64,000 nt of DNA from Hydractinia symbiolongicarpus (taxonomy: Eukaryota; Cnidaria; Hydrozoa; Anthoathecata; Hydractiniidae): NCBI RefSeq assembly GCF_029227915.1, contig NC_079880.1:2048001-2112000 (forward strand), given 5' to 3'. The translations under genes were made by a program, and so were the position numbers. How positions within the stretch are numbered: position 1 is the first letter of the stretch; each line of letters starts with the position of its first letter. The notes beneath the pieces were generated by a model. It was not told where the DNA came from and did no database searches. It worked only from the letters and a program-made list of their open reading frames with translations. Positions 49,983 to 62,331 of this stretch are shown here, piece by piece.

Positions 49983-52900
49983 CGAACGATTTTTTAAATT
50001 ATTATTTCACCACTAAAGCCCATGAGACTTGTAGTATATAAAAATATTTCATTTTTGATGAGACGCTGAATAAAAGAAGTTTAATCGCCGGCAAACGAAA
50101 ACCCGCGACTTCCCGTAAATCCCGGACTCGGCCCGTATAGTCAAAAGTATAAAAAGAAAGTACCCAGGGAGTAAACTCATTTCCCGAACGATTTTTTAAA
50201 TTAATTTTCACCACTAAAACGCATGAGACTTGTAGTTTTCAGAAATGTTTTCATTTTTGATGAGACGCTTAATGAAAGTTGTTCAATCGCCGGCAAACGA
50301 AAACCCGCGATTTCCCGTAAATCCCGGGCTTGGCCCGTATAGTCGAATGTATACAAAGAAAGTACCCTGTGAGTAAACTCATTTCCCGAACGAATTTTTA
50401 AATTATTTTTTCACCACTAAAACGCATGAGACTTGTAGTTTTCAAAAATGTTTTCATTTTTGATGAGACGCTGAATAAAAGTGGTTTAATCGCCGGCAAA
50501 CGAAAATCCGCGATTTCCCGTAAATCCCGGGCTTGGCCCGTATAGTCGAATGTATACAAAGAAAGTACCCTGTGAGTAAACTCATTTCCAAAACGATTTT
50601 TTAAATTATCTTTTCACCACTAAAACGCTTGAGACTTGTAGTTTTCAAAAATGTTTTCATTTTTGATGAGACGCTGAATAAAAGAAGTTTAATTGCTGGC
50701 AAACGAAAACCCGCCATTTCCCGGAAACCCCGGACTCGGCCCGCATAGTCAAAAGTATACAAAGAAAGTACCCAGGGAGTAAACTCATTTCCCGAACGAT
50801 TTTTTAAATTATTTTTTCACCACTAAATCGCATGAGACTTGTAGTTTTCAAAAATGTTTTCATTTTTGATGAGACGCTGAATAAAAGAAGTTTAATCGCC
50901 GGCAAACGAAAACCTGCGATTTCCCGTAAATCCCGGACTCGGCCCGTATAGTCAAAAGTATACAAAGAAATTACCCAGGGTGTAAACTCATTTCCCGAAC
51001 GATTTTTTAAATTATTATTTCACCACTAAAGCCCATGAGACTTGTAGTATTTAAAAATATTTTCATTTTTGATGAGACGCTGAATAAAAGAAGTTTAATC
51101 GCCGGCAAACGAAAACCTGCCATTTCCCGTAAATCCCGGACTCGGCCCGTATAGTCAAAAGTATAAAAAGAAAGTACCCAGGGTGTAAACTCATTTCCCG
51201 AACGATTTTTTAAATTATTATTTCACCACTAAAGCCCATGAGACTTGTAGTATTTAAAAATATTTTCATTTTTGATGAGACGCTGAATAAAAGAAGTTTA
51301 ATCGCCGGCAAACGAAAACCCGCGACTTCCCGTAAATCCCGGACTCGGCCCGTATAGTCAAAAGTATACAAAGAAAGTACCCAGGGAGTAAACTCATTTT
51401 CCGAACGATTTTTTAAATTTTTTTTTCACCACTAAAACGCATGAGACTTGTAGTTTTCAGAAATGTTTTCATTTTTGATGAGACGCTTAATGAAAGTTGT
51501 TTAATCGCCGGCAAACCAAAACCCGCGACTTCCCGTAAATCCCGGACTCGGCCCGTATAGTCAAAAGTATACAAAGAAAGTACCCAGGGAGTAAACTCAT
51601 TTTCCGAACGATTTTTTAAATTTTTTTTTCACCACTAAAACGCATGAGACTTGTAGTTTTCAGAAATGTTTTCATTTTTGATGAGACGCTTAATGAAAGT
51701 TGTTTAATCGCCGGCAAACCAAAATCCGCGATTTCCCGTAAATCCCGGGCTTGGCCCGTATAGTCGAATGTATACAAAGAAAGTACCCTGTGAGTAAACT
51801 CATTTCCAGAACGATTTTTTAATTTATTTTTTCAACACTAAAACGCATGAGACTTGTAGTTTTCAAAAATGTTTCCATTTTTGATGAGACGCTTAATGAA
51901 AGAGGTTTAATCGCCGGCAAACGAAAACCCGAGATTTCCCGTAAATCCCGGACTCGGCCCGTATAGTCAAAAGTATACAAAGAAATTACCCAGGGTGTAA
52001 ACTCATTTCCCGAACGATTTTTTAAATTATTATTTCACCACTAAAGCCCATGAGACTTGTAGTATTTAAAAATATTTTTATTTTTGATGAGACGCTGAAT
52101 AAAAGAAGTTTAATCGCCGGCAAACGAAAACCTGCCATTTCCCGTAAATCCCGGACTCGGCCCGTATAGTCAAAAGTATACAAAGAAAGTACCCAGGGTG
52201 TAAACTCATTTCCCGAACGATTTTTTAAATTATTATTTCACCACTAAAGCCCATGAGACTTGTAGTATTTAAAAATATTTTCATTTTTGATGAGACGCTG
52301 AATAAAAGAAGTTTAATCGCCGGCAAACGAAAACCCGCGACTTCCCGTAAATCCCGGACTCGGCCCGTATAGTCAAAAGTATACAAAGAAAGTACCCAGG
52401 GAGTAAACTCATTTTCTGAACGATTTTTTAATTTTTTTTTCACCACTAAAACGCATGAGACTTGTAGTTTTCAGAAATGTTTTCATTTTTGATGAGACGC
52501 TTAATGAAAGTTGTTTAATCGCCGGCAAACGAAAACCCGCGATTTCCCGTAAATCCCGGGTTTGGTCCGTATAGTCGAATGTATACAAAGAAAGTACCCT
52601 GTGAGTAAACTCATTTCCAGAACGATTTTTTAATTTATTTTTTCAACACTAAAACGCATGAGACTTGTAGTTTTCAAAAATGTTTCCATTTTTGATGAGA
52701 CGCTTAATGAAAGAGGTTTAATCGCCGGCAAACGAAAACCCGAGATTTCCCGTAAATCCCGGGCTTGGCCCGTATAGTCAAAAGTATACAAAGAAAGTAC
52801 CCAGGGTGTAAACTCATTTCCCGAACGATTTTTTAAATTATTATTTAACCACTAAAGCCCATGAGACTTGTAGTATTTAAAAATATTTTCATTTTTGATG

Positions 52901-53974
52901 AGACGCTGAATAAAAGAAGTTTAATCGCCGGCAAACGAAAACCCGCGACTTCCCGTAAATCCCGGACTCGGCCCGTATAGTCAAAAGTATACAAAGAAAG
53001 TACCCAGGGAGTAAACTCATTTCCCGAACGATTTTTTAAATTTTTTTTCACCACTAAAACGCATGAGACTTGTAGTTTTTAAAAATGTTTTCATTTCTGA
53101 TGAGACGCTGAATAAAAGAAGTTTAAATGCCGGCAAACCAAAACCCGCGTCTTCCCGTAAATCCCGGACTCGGCCCGTATAGTCAAAAGTATACAAAGAA
53201 AGTACCCAGGGAGTAAACTCATTTTCCGAACGATTTTTTAAATTTTTTTTTCACCACTAAAACGCATGAGACTTGTAGTTTTCAGAAATGTTTTCATTTT
53301 TGATGAGACGCTTAATGAAAGTTGTTTAATCGCCGGCAAACGAAAACCCGCGATTTCCCGTAAATCCCGGGCTTGGCCCGTATAGTCGAATGTATACAAA
53401 GAAAGTACCCTGTGAGTAAACTCATTTCCAGAACGATTTTTTAATTTCTTTTTTCAACACTAAAACGCATGAGACTTGTAGTTTTCAAAAATGTTTCCAT
53501 TTTTGATGAGACGCTTAATGAAAGAGGTTTAATCGCCGGCAAACGAAAACCCGAGATTTCCCGTAAATCCCGGGCTTGGCCCGTATAGTCAAAAGTATAC
53601 AAAGATAGTACCCAGGGAGTAAACTCATTTCCCGAACGATTTTTTAAATTATTATTTAACCACTAAAGCCCATGAGACTTGTAGTTTTTAAAAATGTTTT
53701 CATTTTTGATGAGACGCTGAATAAAAGAAGTTTAATTGCCGGCAAACGAAAACCCGCGACTTCCCGTAAATCCCGGACTCGGCCCGTATAGTCAAAAGTA
53801 TACAAAGAAAGTACCCAGGGAGTAAACTCATTTCCCGAACGATTTTTTAAATTAATTTTCACCACTAAAACGCATGAGACTTGTAGTTTTCAGAAATGTT
53901 TTCATTTTTGATGAGACGCTTAATGAAAGTTGTTTAATCGCCGGCAAACGAAAACCGCGATTTCCCGTAAATCC

Positions 53975-53986
53975 CGGGCTAGCCCG
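53975..53986. repeat. 12-bp perfect palindrome CGGGCTAGCCCG
   Basis: Most C/D/E units read CGGGCTTGGCCCG, an interrupted inverted repeat with CGGGC and GCCCG arms and a 3-base centre. In this unit one base is lost and the centre becomes TA, giving an uninterrupted 12-bp palindrome. An identical copy is at 60450-60461, brought by the 6475-bp offset duplication. Any role is unknown. Confidence 0.8.
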
Positions 53987-54237
53987 TATAGTCGAATGTA
54001 TACAAAGAAAGTACCCTGTGAGTACACTCATTTCCCGAACGAATTTTTAAATTATTTTTTCACCACTAAAACGCATGAGACTAGTAGTTTTCAGAAATGT
54101 TTTCATTTTTGATGAGAGGCTTAATAAAAGTGGTTTAATCGCCGGCAAACGAAAACCCGCGATTTCCCGTAAATCCCGGGCTTGGCCCGTATAGTCCAAT
54201 GTATACAAAGAAAGTACCCTGTGAGTAAACTCATTTC

Positions 54238-54425
54238 CGAAACGATTTTTTCAATTATCTTTTCACCACTAAAACGCATGAGACTTGCAGTTTTCAAAAA
54301 TGTTTTCATTTTTGATGAGACGCTTAATAAAAGAGGTTTAATCGCCGGCAAACGAAATCCCGCGATTTCCCGTAAATCCCGGGCTTGGCCCGTATAGTCA
54401 GTACCCAGGAAGTAAACTCATTTCC
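54238..54425 (+). repeat. 188-bp unit with 16-bp deletion
   Basis: Here TATAGTC is followed directly by AGTACCCAGG. The 16 bp GAATGTATACAAAGAA normally between them are missing, including the highly conserved GTATAC element. The sister unit at 60713-60916 is 204 bp and intact, so the deletion followed the duplication or was confined to this copy. The unit has the unusual CGAAACGATTTTTTCAATTA boundary also seen near 36.5, 38.5, 41.4 and 46.4 kb. Confidence 0.8.
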
Positions 54426-55939
54426 CGAACGATTTTTTAAAATTTTTTTTCACCACTAAAACGCATGAGACTTGTAGTTTTCAGAAATGTTTTCATTTTT
54501 GATGAGACGCTTAATTAAAGTTGTTTAATCGCCGGCAAACGAAAACCCGCGATTTCCCGTAAATCCCGGCCTTGGCCCGTATAGTCGAATGTATACAAAG
54601 AAAGTACCCTGTGAGTAAACTCATTTCCAGAACGATTTTTTAATTTATTTTTTCAACACTAAAACGCATGAGACTTGTAGTTTTCAAAAATGTTTTCATT
54701 TTTGATGAGACGCTGAATAAAAGAAGTTTAATCGCCGGCAAACGAAAACCCGCGACTTCCCGTAAATCCCGGACTCAGCCCGTATAGTCAAAAGTATACA
54801 AAGAAAGTACCCAGGGAGTAAACTCATTTCCCGAACGATTTTTTAAATTATTTTTTCACCACTAAAACGCATGAGACTTGTAGTTTTCAAAAATGTTTTC
54901 ATTTTTGATGAGACGCTGAATAAAAGAAGTTCAATCGCCGGCAAACGAAAACCTGCGATTTCCCGTAAATCCCGGACTCGGCCCGTATAGTCAAAAGTAT
55001 ACAAAGAAAGTACCCGGGGTGTAAACTCATTTCCCGAACTATTTTTTAAATTATTATTTCACCACTAAAGAACATGAGACTTGTAGTATTTAAAAATATT
55101 TTCATTTTTGATGAGACGCTGAATAAAAGAAGTTTAATCGCCGGCAAACGAAAACCTGCGACTTCCCGTAAATTCCGGACTCAGCCCGTATAGTCAAAAG
55201 TATACAAAGAAAGTACCCAGGGAGTAAACTCATTTCCCGAACGATTTTTTAAATTATTTTTTCACCACTAAAACGCATGAGCCTTGTAGTTTTCAAAAAT
55301 GTTTTCATTTTTGATGAGACGCTGAATAAAAGAAGTTTAATCGCCGGCAAACGAAAACCTGCGATTTCCCGTAAATCCCGGACTCGGCCCGTATAGTCAA
55401 AAGTATACAAAGAAAGTACCCAGGAAGTAAACTCATTTCCCAAACGATATTTTAAATTAATTTTCACCACTAAAACGCATGAGACTTGTAGTTTTCAGAA
55501 ATGTTTTCATTTTTGATGAGACGCTTAATGAAAGTTTTTTAATCGCCGGCAAACGAAAACCCGCGATTTCCCGTAAATCACGGGCTTGGCCCGTATAGTC
55601 GAATGTATACAAAGAAAGTACCCTGTGAGTAAACTCATTTCCAGAACGATTTTTTTATTTATTTTTTCAACACCAAAACGCATGAGACTTGTAGTTTTCA
55701 AAAATGTTTTCATTTTTGATGAGACGCTTAATGAAAGAGGTTTAATCGCCGGCAAACGAAAACACGAGATTTCCCGTAAATCCCGGGCTTGGCCCGTATA
55801 GTCAAAAGTATACAAAGATAGTACCCAGGGAGTAAACTCATTTCCAGAACGATTTTTTAAATTATTTTTTCACCACTAAAACGCATAAGACTTGTAGTTT
55901 TTAAAAATGTTTTCATTTTTAATGAGACGCTGAATAAAA

Positions 55940-58375
55940 GAAGTTTAATCGCCGGCAAACGAAAACGTGCGATTTCCCGTAAATCCCGGACTCGGCCCGT
56001 ATAGTCAAAAGTATACAAAGAAAGTACCCAGGGTGTAAACTCATTTCCCGAACTATTTTTTAAATTATTATTTCATCACTAAAGCCCATGAGACTTTTAG
56101 TATTTAAAAATATTTTCATTTTTGATGAGACGCTGAATAAAAGAAGTTTAATCGCCGGCAAACGAAAACCCGCGACTTCCCGTAAATCCCGGACTCAGCC
56201 CGTATAGTCAAAAGTATACAAAGAAAGTACCCAGGGAGTAAACTCATTTCCCGAAGGATTTTTTTAAATTATTTTTTCACCACTAAAACGCATGAGCCTT
56301 GTAGTTTTCAAAAATGTTTTCATTTTTGATGAGACGCTGAATAAAAGAAGTTTAATCGCCGGCAAATGAAAACCTCCGATTTCCCGTAAATCCCGGACTC
56401 GGCCCGTATAGTCAAAAGTATACAAAGAAAGTACCCGGGGTGTAAACTCATTTCCCGAACGATTTTTTAAATTATTATTTCACCACTAAAGCCCATGAGA
56501 CTTGTAGTTTTTAAAAATGTTTTCATTTTTGATGAGACGCTGAATAAAAGAAGTTTAATTGCCGGCAAACGAAAACCCGCGACTTCCCGTAAATACCGGA
56601 CTCGGCCCGTATAGTCAAAAGTATACAAAGAAAGTACCCAGGGTGTAAACTCATTTCCAGAACGACTTTTAATTTATTTTTTCACCACTAAAACGCATGA
56701 GACTTGTAGTTTTCAGAAATGTTTTCATTTTTGATGAGACGCTTAATGAAAGCTGTTTAATCGCCGGCAAACCAAAACCCGCGATTTCCCGTAAATCCCG
56801 GGCTTGGCCCGTATAGTCGAATGTATACAAAGAAAGTACCCTGTGAGTAAACTCATTTCCAGAACGATTTTTTAATTTATTTTTTCAACACTAAAACGCA
56901 TGAGACTTGTAGTTTTCAAAAATGTTTCCATTTTTGATGAGACGCTTAATGAAAGAGGTTTAATCGCCGGCAAACGAAAACCCGAGATTTCCCGTAAATC
57001 CCGGACTCGGCCCGTATAGTCAAAAGTATACAAAGAAATTACCCAGGGTGTAAACTCATTTCCCGAACGATTTTTTAAATTATTATTTCACCACTAAAGC
57101 CCATGAGACTTGTAGTATTTAAAAATATTTTTATTTTTGATGAGACGCTGAATAAAAGAAGTTTAATCGCCGGCAAACGAAAACGTGCGATTTCCCGTAA
57201 ATCCCGGACTCGGCCCGTATAGTCAAAAGTATACAAAGAAAGTACCCAGGGTGTAAACTCATTTCCCGAACTATTTTTTAAATTATTATTTCATCACTAA
57301 AGCCCATGAGACTTTTAGTATTTAAAAATATTTTCATTTTTGATGAGACGCTGAATAAAAGAAGTTTAATCGCCGGCAAACGAAAACCCGCGACTTCCCG
57401 TAAATCCCGGACTCAGCCCGTATAGTCAAAAGTATACAAAGAAAGTACCCAGGGAGTAAACTCATTTCCCGAAGGATTTTTTTAAATTATTTTTTCACCA
57501 CTAAAACGCATGAGCCTTGTAGTTTTCAAAAATGTTTTCATTTTTGATGAGACGCTGAATAAAAGAAGTTTAATCGCCGGCAAATGAAAACCTCCGATTT
57601 CCCGTAAATCCCGGACTCGGCCCGTATAGTCAAAAGTATACAAAGAAAGTACCCGGGGTGTAAACTCATTTCCCGAACGATTTTTTAAATTATTATTTCA
57701 CCACTAAAGCCCATGAGACTTGTAGTTTTTAAAAATGTTTTCATTTTTGATGAGACGCTGAATAAAAGAAGTTTAATTGCCGGCAAACGAAAACCCGCGA
57801 CTTCCCGTAAATACCGGACTCGGCCCGTATAGTCAAAAGTATACAAAGAAAGTACCCAGGGTGTAAACTCATTTCCAGAACGACTTTTAATTTATTTTTT
57901 CACCACTAAAACGCATGAGACTTGTAGTTTTCAGAAATGTTTTCATTTTTGATGAGACGCTTAATGAAAGCTGTTTAATCGCCGGCAAACCAAAACCCGC
58001 GATTTCCCGTAAATCCCGGGCTTGGCCCGTATAGTCGAATGTATACAAAGAAAGTACCCTGTGAGTAAACTCATTTCCAGAACGATTTTTTAATTTATTT
58101 TTTCAACACTAAAACGCATGAGACTTGTAGTTTTCAAAAATGTTTCCATTTTTGATGAGACGCTTAATGAAAGAGGTTTAATCGCCGGCAAACGAAAACC
58201 CGAGATTTCCCGTAAATCCCGGACTCGGCCCGTATAGTCAAAAGTATACAAAGAAATTACCCAGGGTGTAAACTCATTTCCCGAACGATTTTTTAAATTA
58301 TTATTTCACCACTAAAGCCCATGAGACTTGTAGTATTTAAAAATATTTTTATTTTTGATGAGACGCTGAATAAAA
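55940..58375 (+). repeat. 6-unit higher-order repeat, two tandem copies (1218 bp each)
   Basis: The rare CGAAAACGTGCG lies at 55960 and 57178. AACGACTTTTAATTTA lies at 56661 and 57879, and GAGATTTCCC at 56984 and 58202. All pairs are 1218 bp apart. The copies appear nearly identical by eye, with shared oddities such as ACTTTTAGTATT, GAAGGATTTTTTT and AAATGAAAACCTCCG. The start lies between about 55.93 and 55.96 kb, where upstream TTAATGAGACG no longer matches. Confidence 0.83.
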
Positions 58376-61300
58376 GAAGTTTAATCGCCGGCAATCGAAA
58401 ACCTGCCATTTCCCGTAAATCCCGGACTCGGCCCGTATAGTCAAAAGTATACAAAGAAAGTACCCAGGGTGTAAACTCATTTCCCGAACGATTTTTTAAA
58501 TTATTATTTCACCACTAAAGCCCATGAGACTTGTAGTATTTAAAAATATTTTCATTTTTGATGAGACGCTGAATAAAAGAAGTTTAATCGCCGGCAAACG
58601 AAAACCCGCGACTTCCCGTAAATCCCGGACTCGGCCCGTATAGTCAAAAGTATACAAAGAAAGTACCCAGGGAGTAAACTCATTTTCCGAACGATTTTTT
58701 AATTTTTTTTTTCACCACTAAAACGCATGAGACTTGTAGTTTTCAGAAATGTTTTCATTTTTGATGAGACGCTTAATGAAAGTTGTTTAATCCCCGGCAA
58801 ACGAAAACCCGCGATTTCCCGTAAATCTCGGGCTTGGTCCGTATAGTCGAATGTATACAAAGAAAGTACCCTGTGAGTAAACTCATTTCCAGAACGATTT
58901 TTTAATTTATTTTTTCAACACTAAAACGCATGAGACTTGTAGTTTTCAAAAATGTTTCCATTTTTGATGAGACGCTTAATGAAAGAGGTTTAATCGCCGG
59001 CAAACGAAAACCCGAGATTTCCCGTAAATCCCGGGCTTGGCCCGTATAGTCAAAAGTATACAAAGATAGTACCCAAGGAGTAAACTCATTTCCCGAACGA
59101 TTTTTTAAATTATTATTTAACCACTAAAGCCCATGAGACTTGTAGTATTTAAAAATATTTTCATTTTTGATGAGACGCTGAATAAAAGAAGTTTAATCGC
59201 CGGCAAACGAAAACCTGCCATTTCCCGTAAATCCCGGACTCGGCCCGTATAGTCAAAAGTATACAAAGAAAGTACCCAGGGTGTAAACTCATTTCCTGAA
59301 CGATTTTTTAAATTATTATTTCACCACTAAAGCCCATGAGACTTGTAGTATTTAAAAATATCTTCATTTTTGATGAGACGCTGAATAAAAGAAGTTTAAT
59401 CGCCGGCAAACGAAAACCCGCGACTTCCCGTAAATCCCGGACTCGGCCCGTATAGTCAAAAGTATACAAAGAAAGTACCCAGGGAGTAAACTCATTTCCC
59501 GAACGATTTTTTAAATTTTTTTTCACCACTAAAACGCATGAGACTTGTATTTTTTAAAAATGTTTTCATTTTTGATGAGACGCTGAATAAAAGAAGTTTA
59601 AATGCCGGCAAACCAAAACCCGCGTCTTCCCGTAAATCCCGGACTCGGCCCGTATAGTCAAAAGTATACAAAGAAAGTACCCAGGGAGTAAACTCATTTT
59701 CCGAACGATTTTTTAAATTTTTTTTTCACCACTAAAACGCATGAGACTTGTAGTTTTCAGAAATGTTTTCATTTTTGATGAGACGCTTAATGAAAGTTGT
59801 TTAATCGCCGGCAAACGAAAACCCGCGATTTCCCGTAAATCCCGGGCTTGGCCCGTATAGTCGAATGTATACAAAGAAAGTACCCTGTGAGTAAACTCAT
59901 TTCCAGAACGATTTTTTAATTTATTTTTTCAACACTAAAACGCATGAGACTTGTAGTTTTCAAAAATGTTTCCATTTTTGATGAGACGCTTAATGAAAGA
60001 GGTTTAATCGCCGGCAAACGAAAACCCGAGATTTTCCGTAAATCCCGGGCTTGGCCCGTATAGTCAAAAGTATACAAAGATAGTACACAGGGAGTAAACT
60101 CATTTCCAGAACGATTTTTTAATTTATTTTTTCAACACTAAAACGCATGAGACTTGTAGTTTTCAAAAATGTTTCCATTTTTGATGAGACGCTTAATGAA
60201 AGAGGTTTAATCGCCGGCAAACGAAAACCCGAGATTTCCCGTAAATCCCGGGCTTGGCCCGTATAGTCAAAAGTATACAAAGATAGTACCCAAGGAGTAA
60301 ACTCATTTCCCGAACGATTTTTTAAATTAATTTTCACCACTAAAACGCATGAGACTTGTAGTTTTCAGAAATGTTTTCATTTTTGATGAGACGCTTAATG
60401 AAAGTTGTTTAATCGCCGGCAAACGAAAACCGCGATTTCCCGTAAATCCCGGGCTAGCCCGTATAGTCGAATGTATACAAAGAAAGTACCCTGTGAGTAC
60501 ACTCATTTCCCGAACGAATTTTTAAATTATTTTTTCACCACTAAAACGCATGAGACTAGTAGTTTTCAGAAATGTTTTCATTTTTGATGAGAGGCTTAAT
60601 AAAAGTGGTTTAATCGCCGGCAAACGAAAACCCGCGATTTCCCGTAAATCCCGGGCTTGGCCCGTATGGTCCAATGTATACAAAGAAAGTACCCTGTGAG
60701 TAAACTCATTTCCGAAACGATTTTTTCAATTATCTTTTCACCACTAAAACGCATGAGACTTGCAGTTTTCAAAAATGTTTTCATTTTTGATGAGACGCTT
60801 AATAAAAGAGGTTTAATCGCCGGCAAACGAAATCCCGCGATTTCCCGTAAATCCCGGGCTTGGCCCGTATAGTCGAATGTATACAAAGAAAGTACCGAGA
60901 GAGTAAACTCATTTCCCGAACGATTTTTTAAAATTTTTTTTCACCACTAAAACGCATGAGACTTGTAGTTTTCAAAAATGTTTTCATTTTTGATGAGACG
61001 CTTAATGAAAGAGGTTTAATCGCCGGCAAACGAAAACCCGCGATTTCCCGTAAATCCCGGCCTTGGCCCGTATAGTCGAATGTATACAAAGAAAGTACCC
61101 TGTGAGTAAACTCATTTCCAGAACGATTTTTTAATTTATTTTTTCAACACTAAAACGCATGAGACTTGTAGTTTTCAAAAATGTTTTCATTTTTGATGAG
61201 ACGCTGAATAAAAGAAGTTTAATCGCCGGCAAACGAAAACCCGCGACTTCCCGTAAATCCCGGACTCAGCCCGTATAGTCAAAAGTATACAAAGAAAGTA

Positions 61301-62331
61301 CCCAGGGAGTAAACTCATTTCCCGAACGCTTTTTTAAATTATTTTTTCACCACTAAAACGCATGAGACTTGTAGTTTTCAAAAATGTTTTCATTTTTGAT
61401 GAGACGCTGAATAAAAGAAGTTTAATCGCCGGCAAACGAAAACCTGCGATTTCCCGTAAATCCCGGACTCAGCCCGTATAGTCAAAAGTATACAAAGAAA
61501 GTACCCGGGGTGTAAACTCATTTCCCGAACTATTTTTTAAATTATTATTTCACCACTAAAGAACATGAGACTTGTAGTATTTAAAAATATTTTCATTTTT
61601 GATGAGACGCTGAATAAAAGAAGTTTAATCGCCGGCAAACGAAAACCTGCGACTTCCCGTAAATTCCGGACTCAGCCCGTATAGTCAAAAGTATACAAAG
61701 AAAGTACCCAGGGAGTAAACTCATTTCCCGAACGATTTTTTAAATTATTTTTTCACCACTAAAACGCATGAGCCTTGTAGTTTTCAAAAATGTTTTCATT
61801 TTTGATGAGACGCTGAATAAAAGAAGTTTAATCGCCGGCAAACGAAAACCTGCGATTTCCCGTAAATCCCGGACTCGGCCCGTATAGTCAAAAGTATACA
61901 AAGAAAGTACCCAGGAAGTAAACTCATTTCCCAAACGATATTTTAAATTAATTTTCACCACTAAAACGCATGAGACTTGTAGTTTTCAGAAATGTTTTCA
62001 TTTTTGATGAGACGCTTAATGAAAGTTGTTTAATCGCCGGCAAACGAAAACCTGCGATTTCCCGTAAATCACGGGCTTGGCCCGTATAGTCGAATGTATA
62101 CAAAGAAAGTACCCTGTGAGTAAACTCATTTCCAGAACGATTTTTTAATTTATTTTTTCAACACTAAAACGCATGAGACTTGTAGTTTTCAAAAATGTTT
62201 TCATTTTTGATGAGACGCTTAATGAAAGAGGTTTAATCGCCGGCAAACGAAAACCCGAGATTTCCCGTAAATCCCGGGCTTGGCCCGTATAGTCAAAAGT
62301 ATACAAAGATAGTACCCAGGGAGTAAACTCA

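Larger units (their letters stand above)
47941..51527 (+). repeat. 9-unit tandem duplication carrying the short unit (1793 bp each)
   Basis: The rearranged unit at 48121 and 49914 (ATCGGCGG), the AAAATCCGCG unit near 48.71 and 50.50 kb, CCCGGAAACCCCGG near 48.93 and 50.72 kb, AAATTACCCAGG near 49.18 and 50.97 kb and CTCATTTTCC at 49601 and 51393 are all 1792-1793 bp apart. Eight normal units plus one 170-bp unit give this length. A single-unit duplication of the C-like unit with GGCAAACCAAAACC follows at 51.4-51.7 kb. Confidence 0.83.

Noticed and set aside
36535-51527. Nested duplications as assembly artefacts
   Set aside because: Not excluded, but copies differ by scattered substitutions, small indels and whole-unit changes, which simple mis-joining would not produce. 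Read-level support is still the decisive test.
37-61961. About ninety open reading frames of 60-127 codons on both strands
   Set aside because: All are the same satellite in one of a few frames. They recur at whole-unit spacing, many start at GTG or TTG, they span unit boundaries, overlap on opposite strands, and are destroyed by common 1-bp length variants. No protein family motif is visible.
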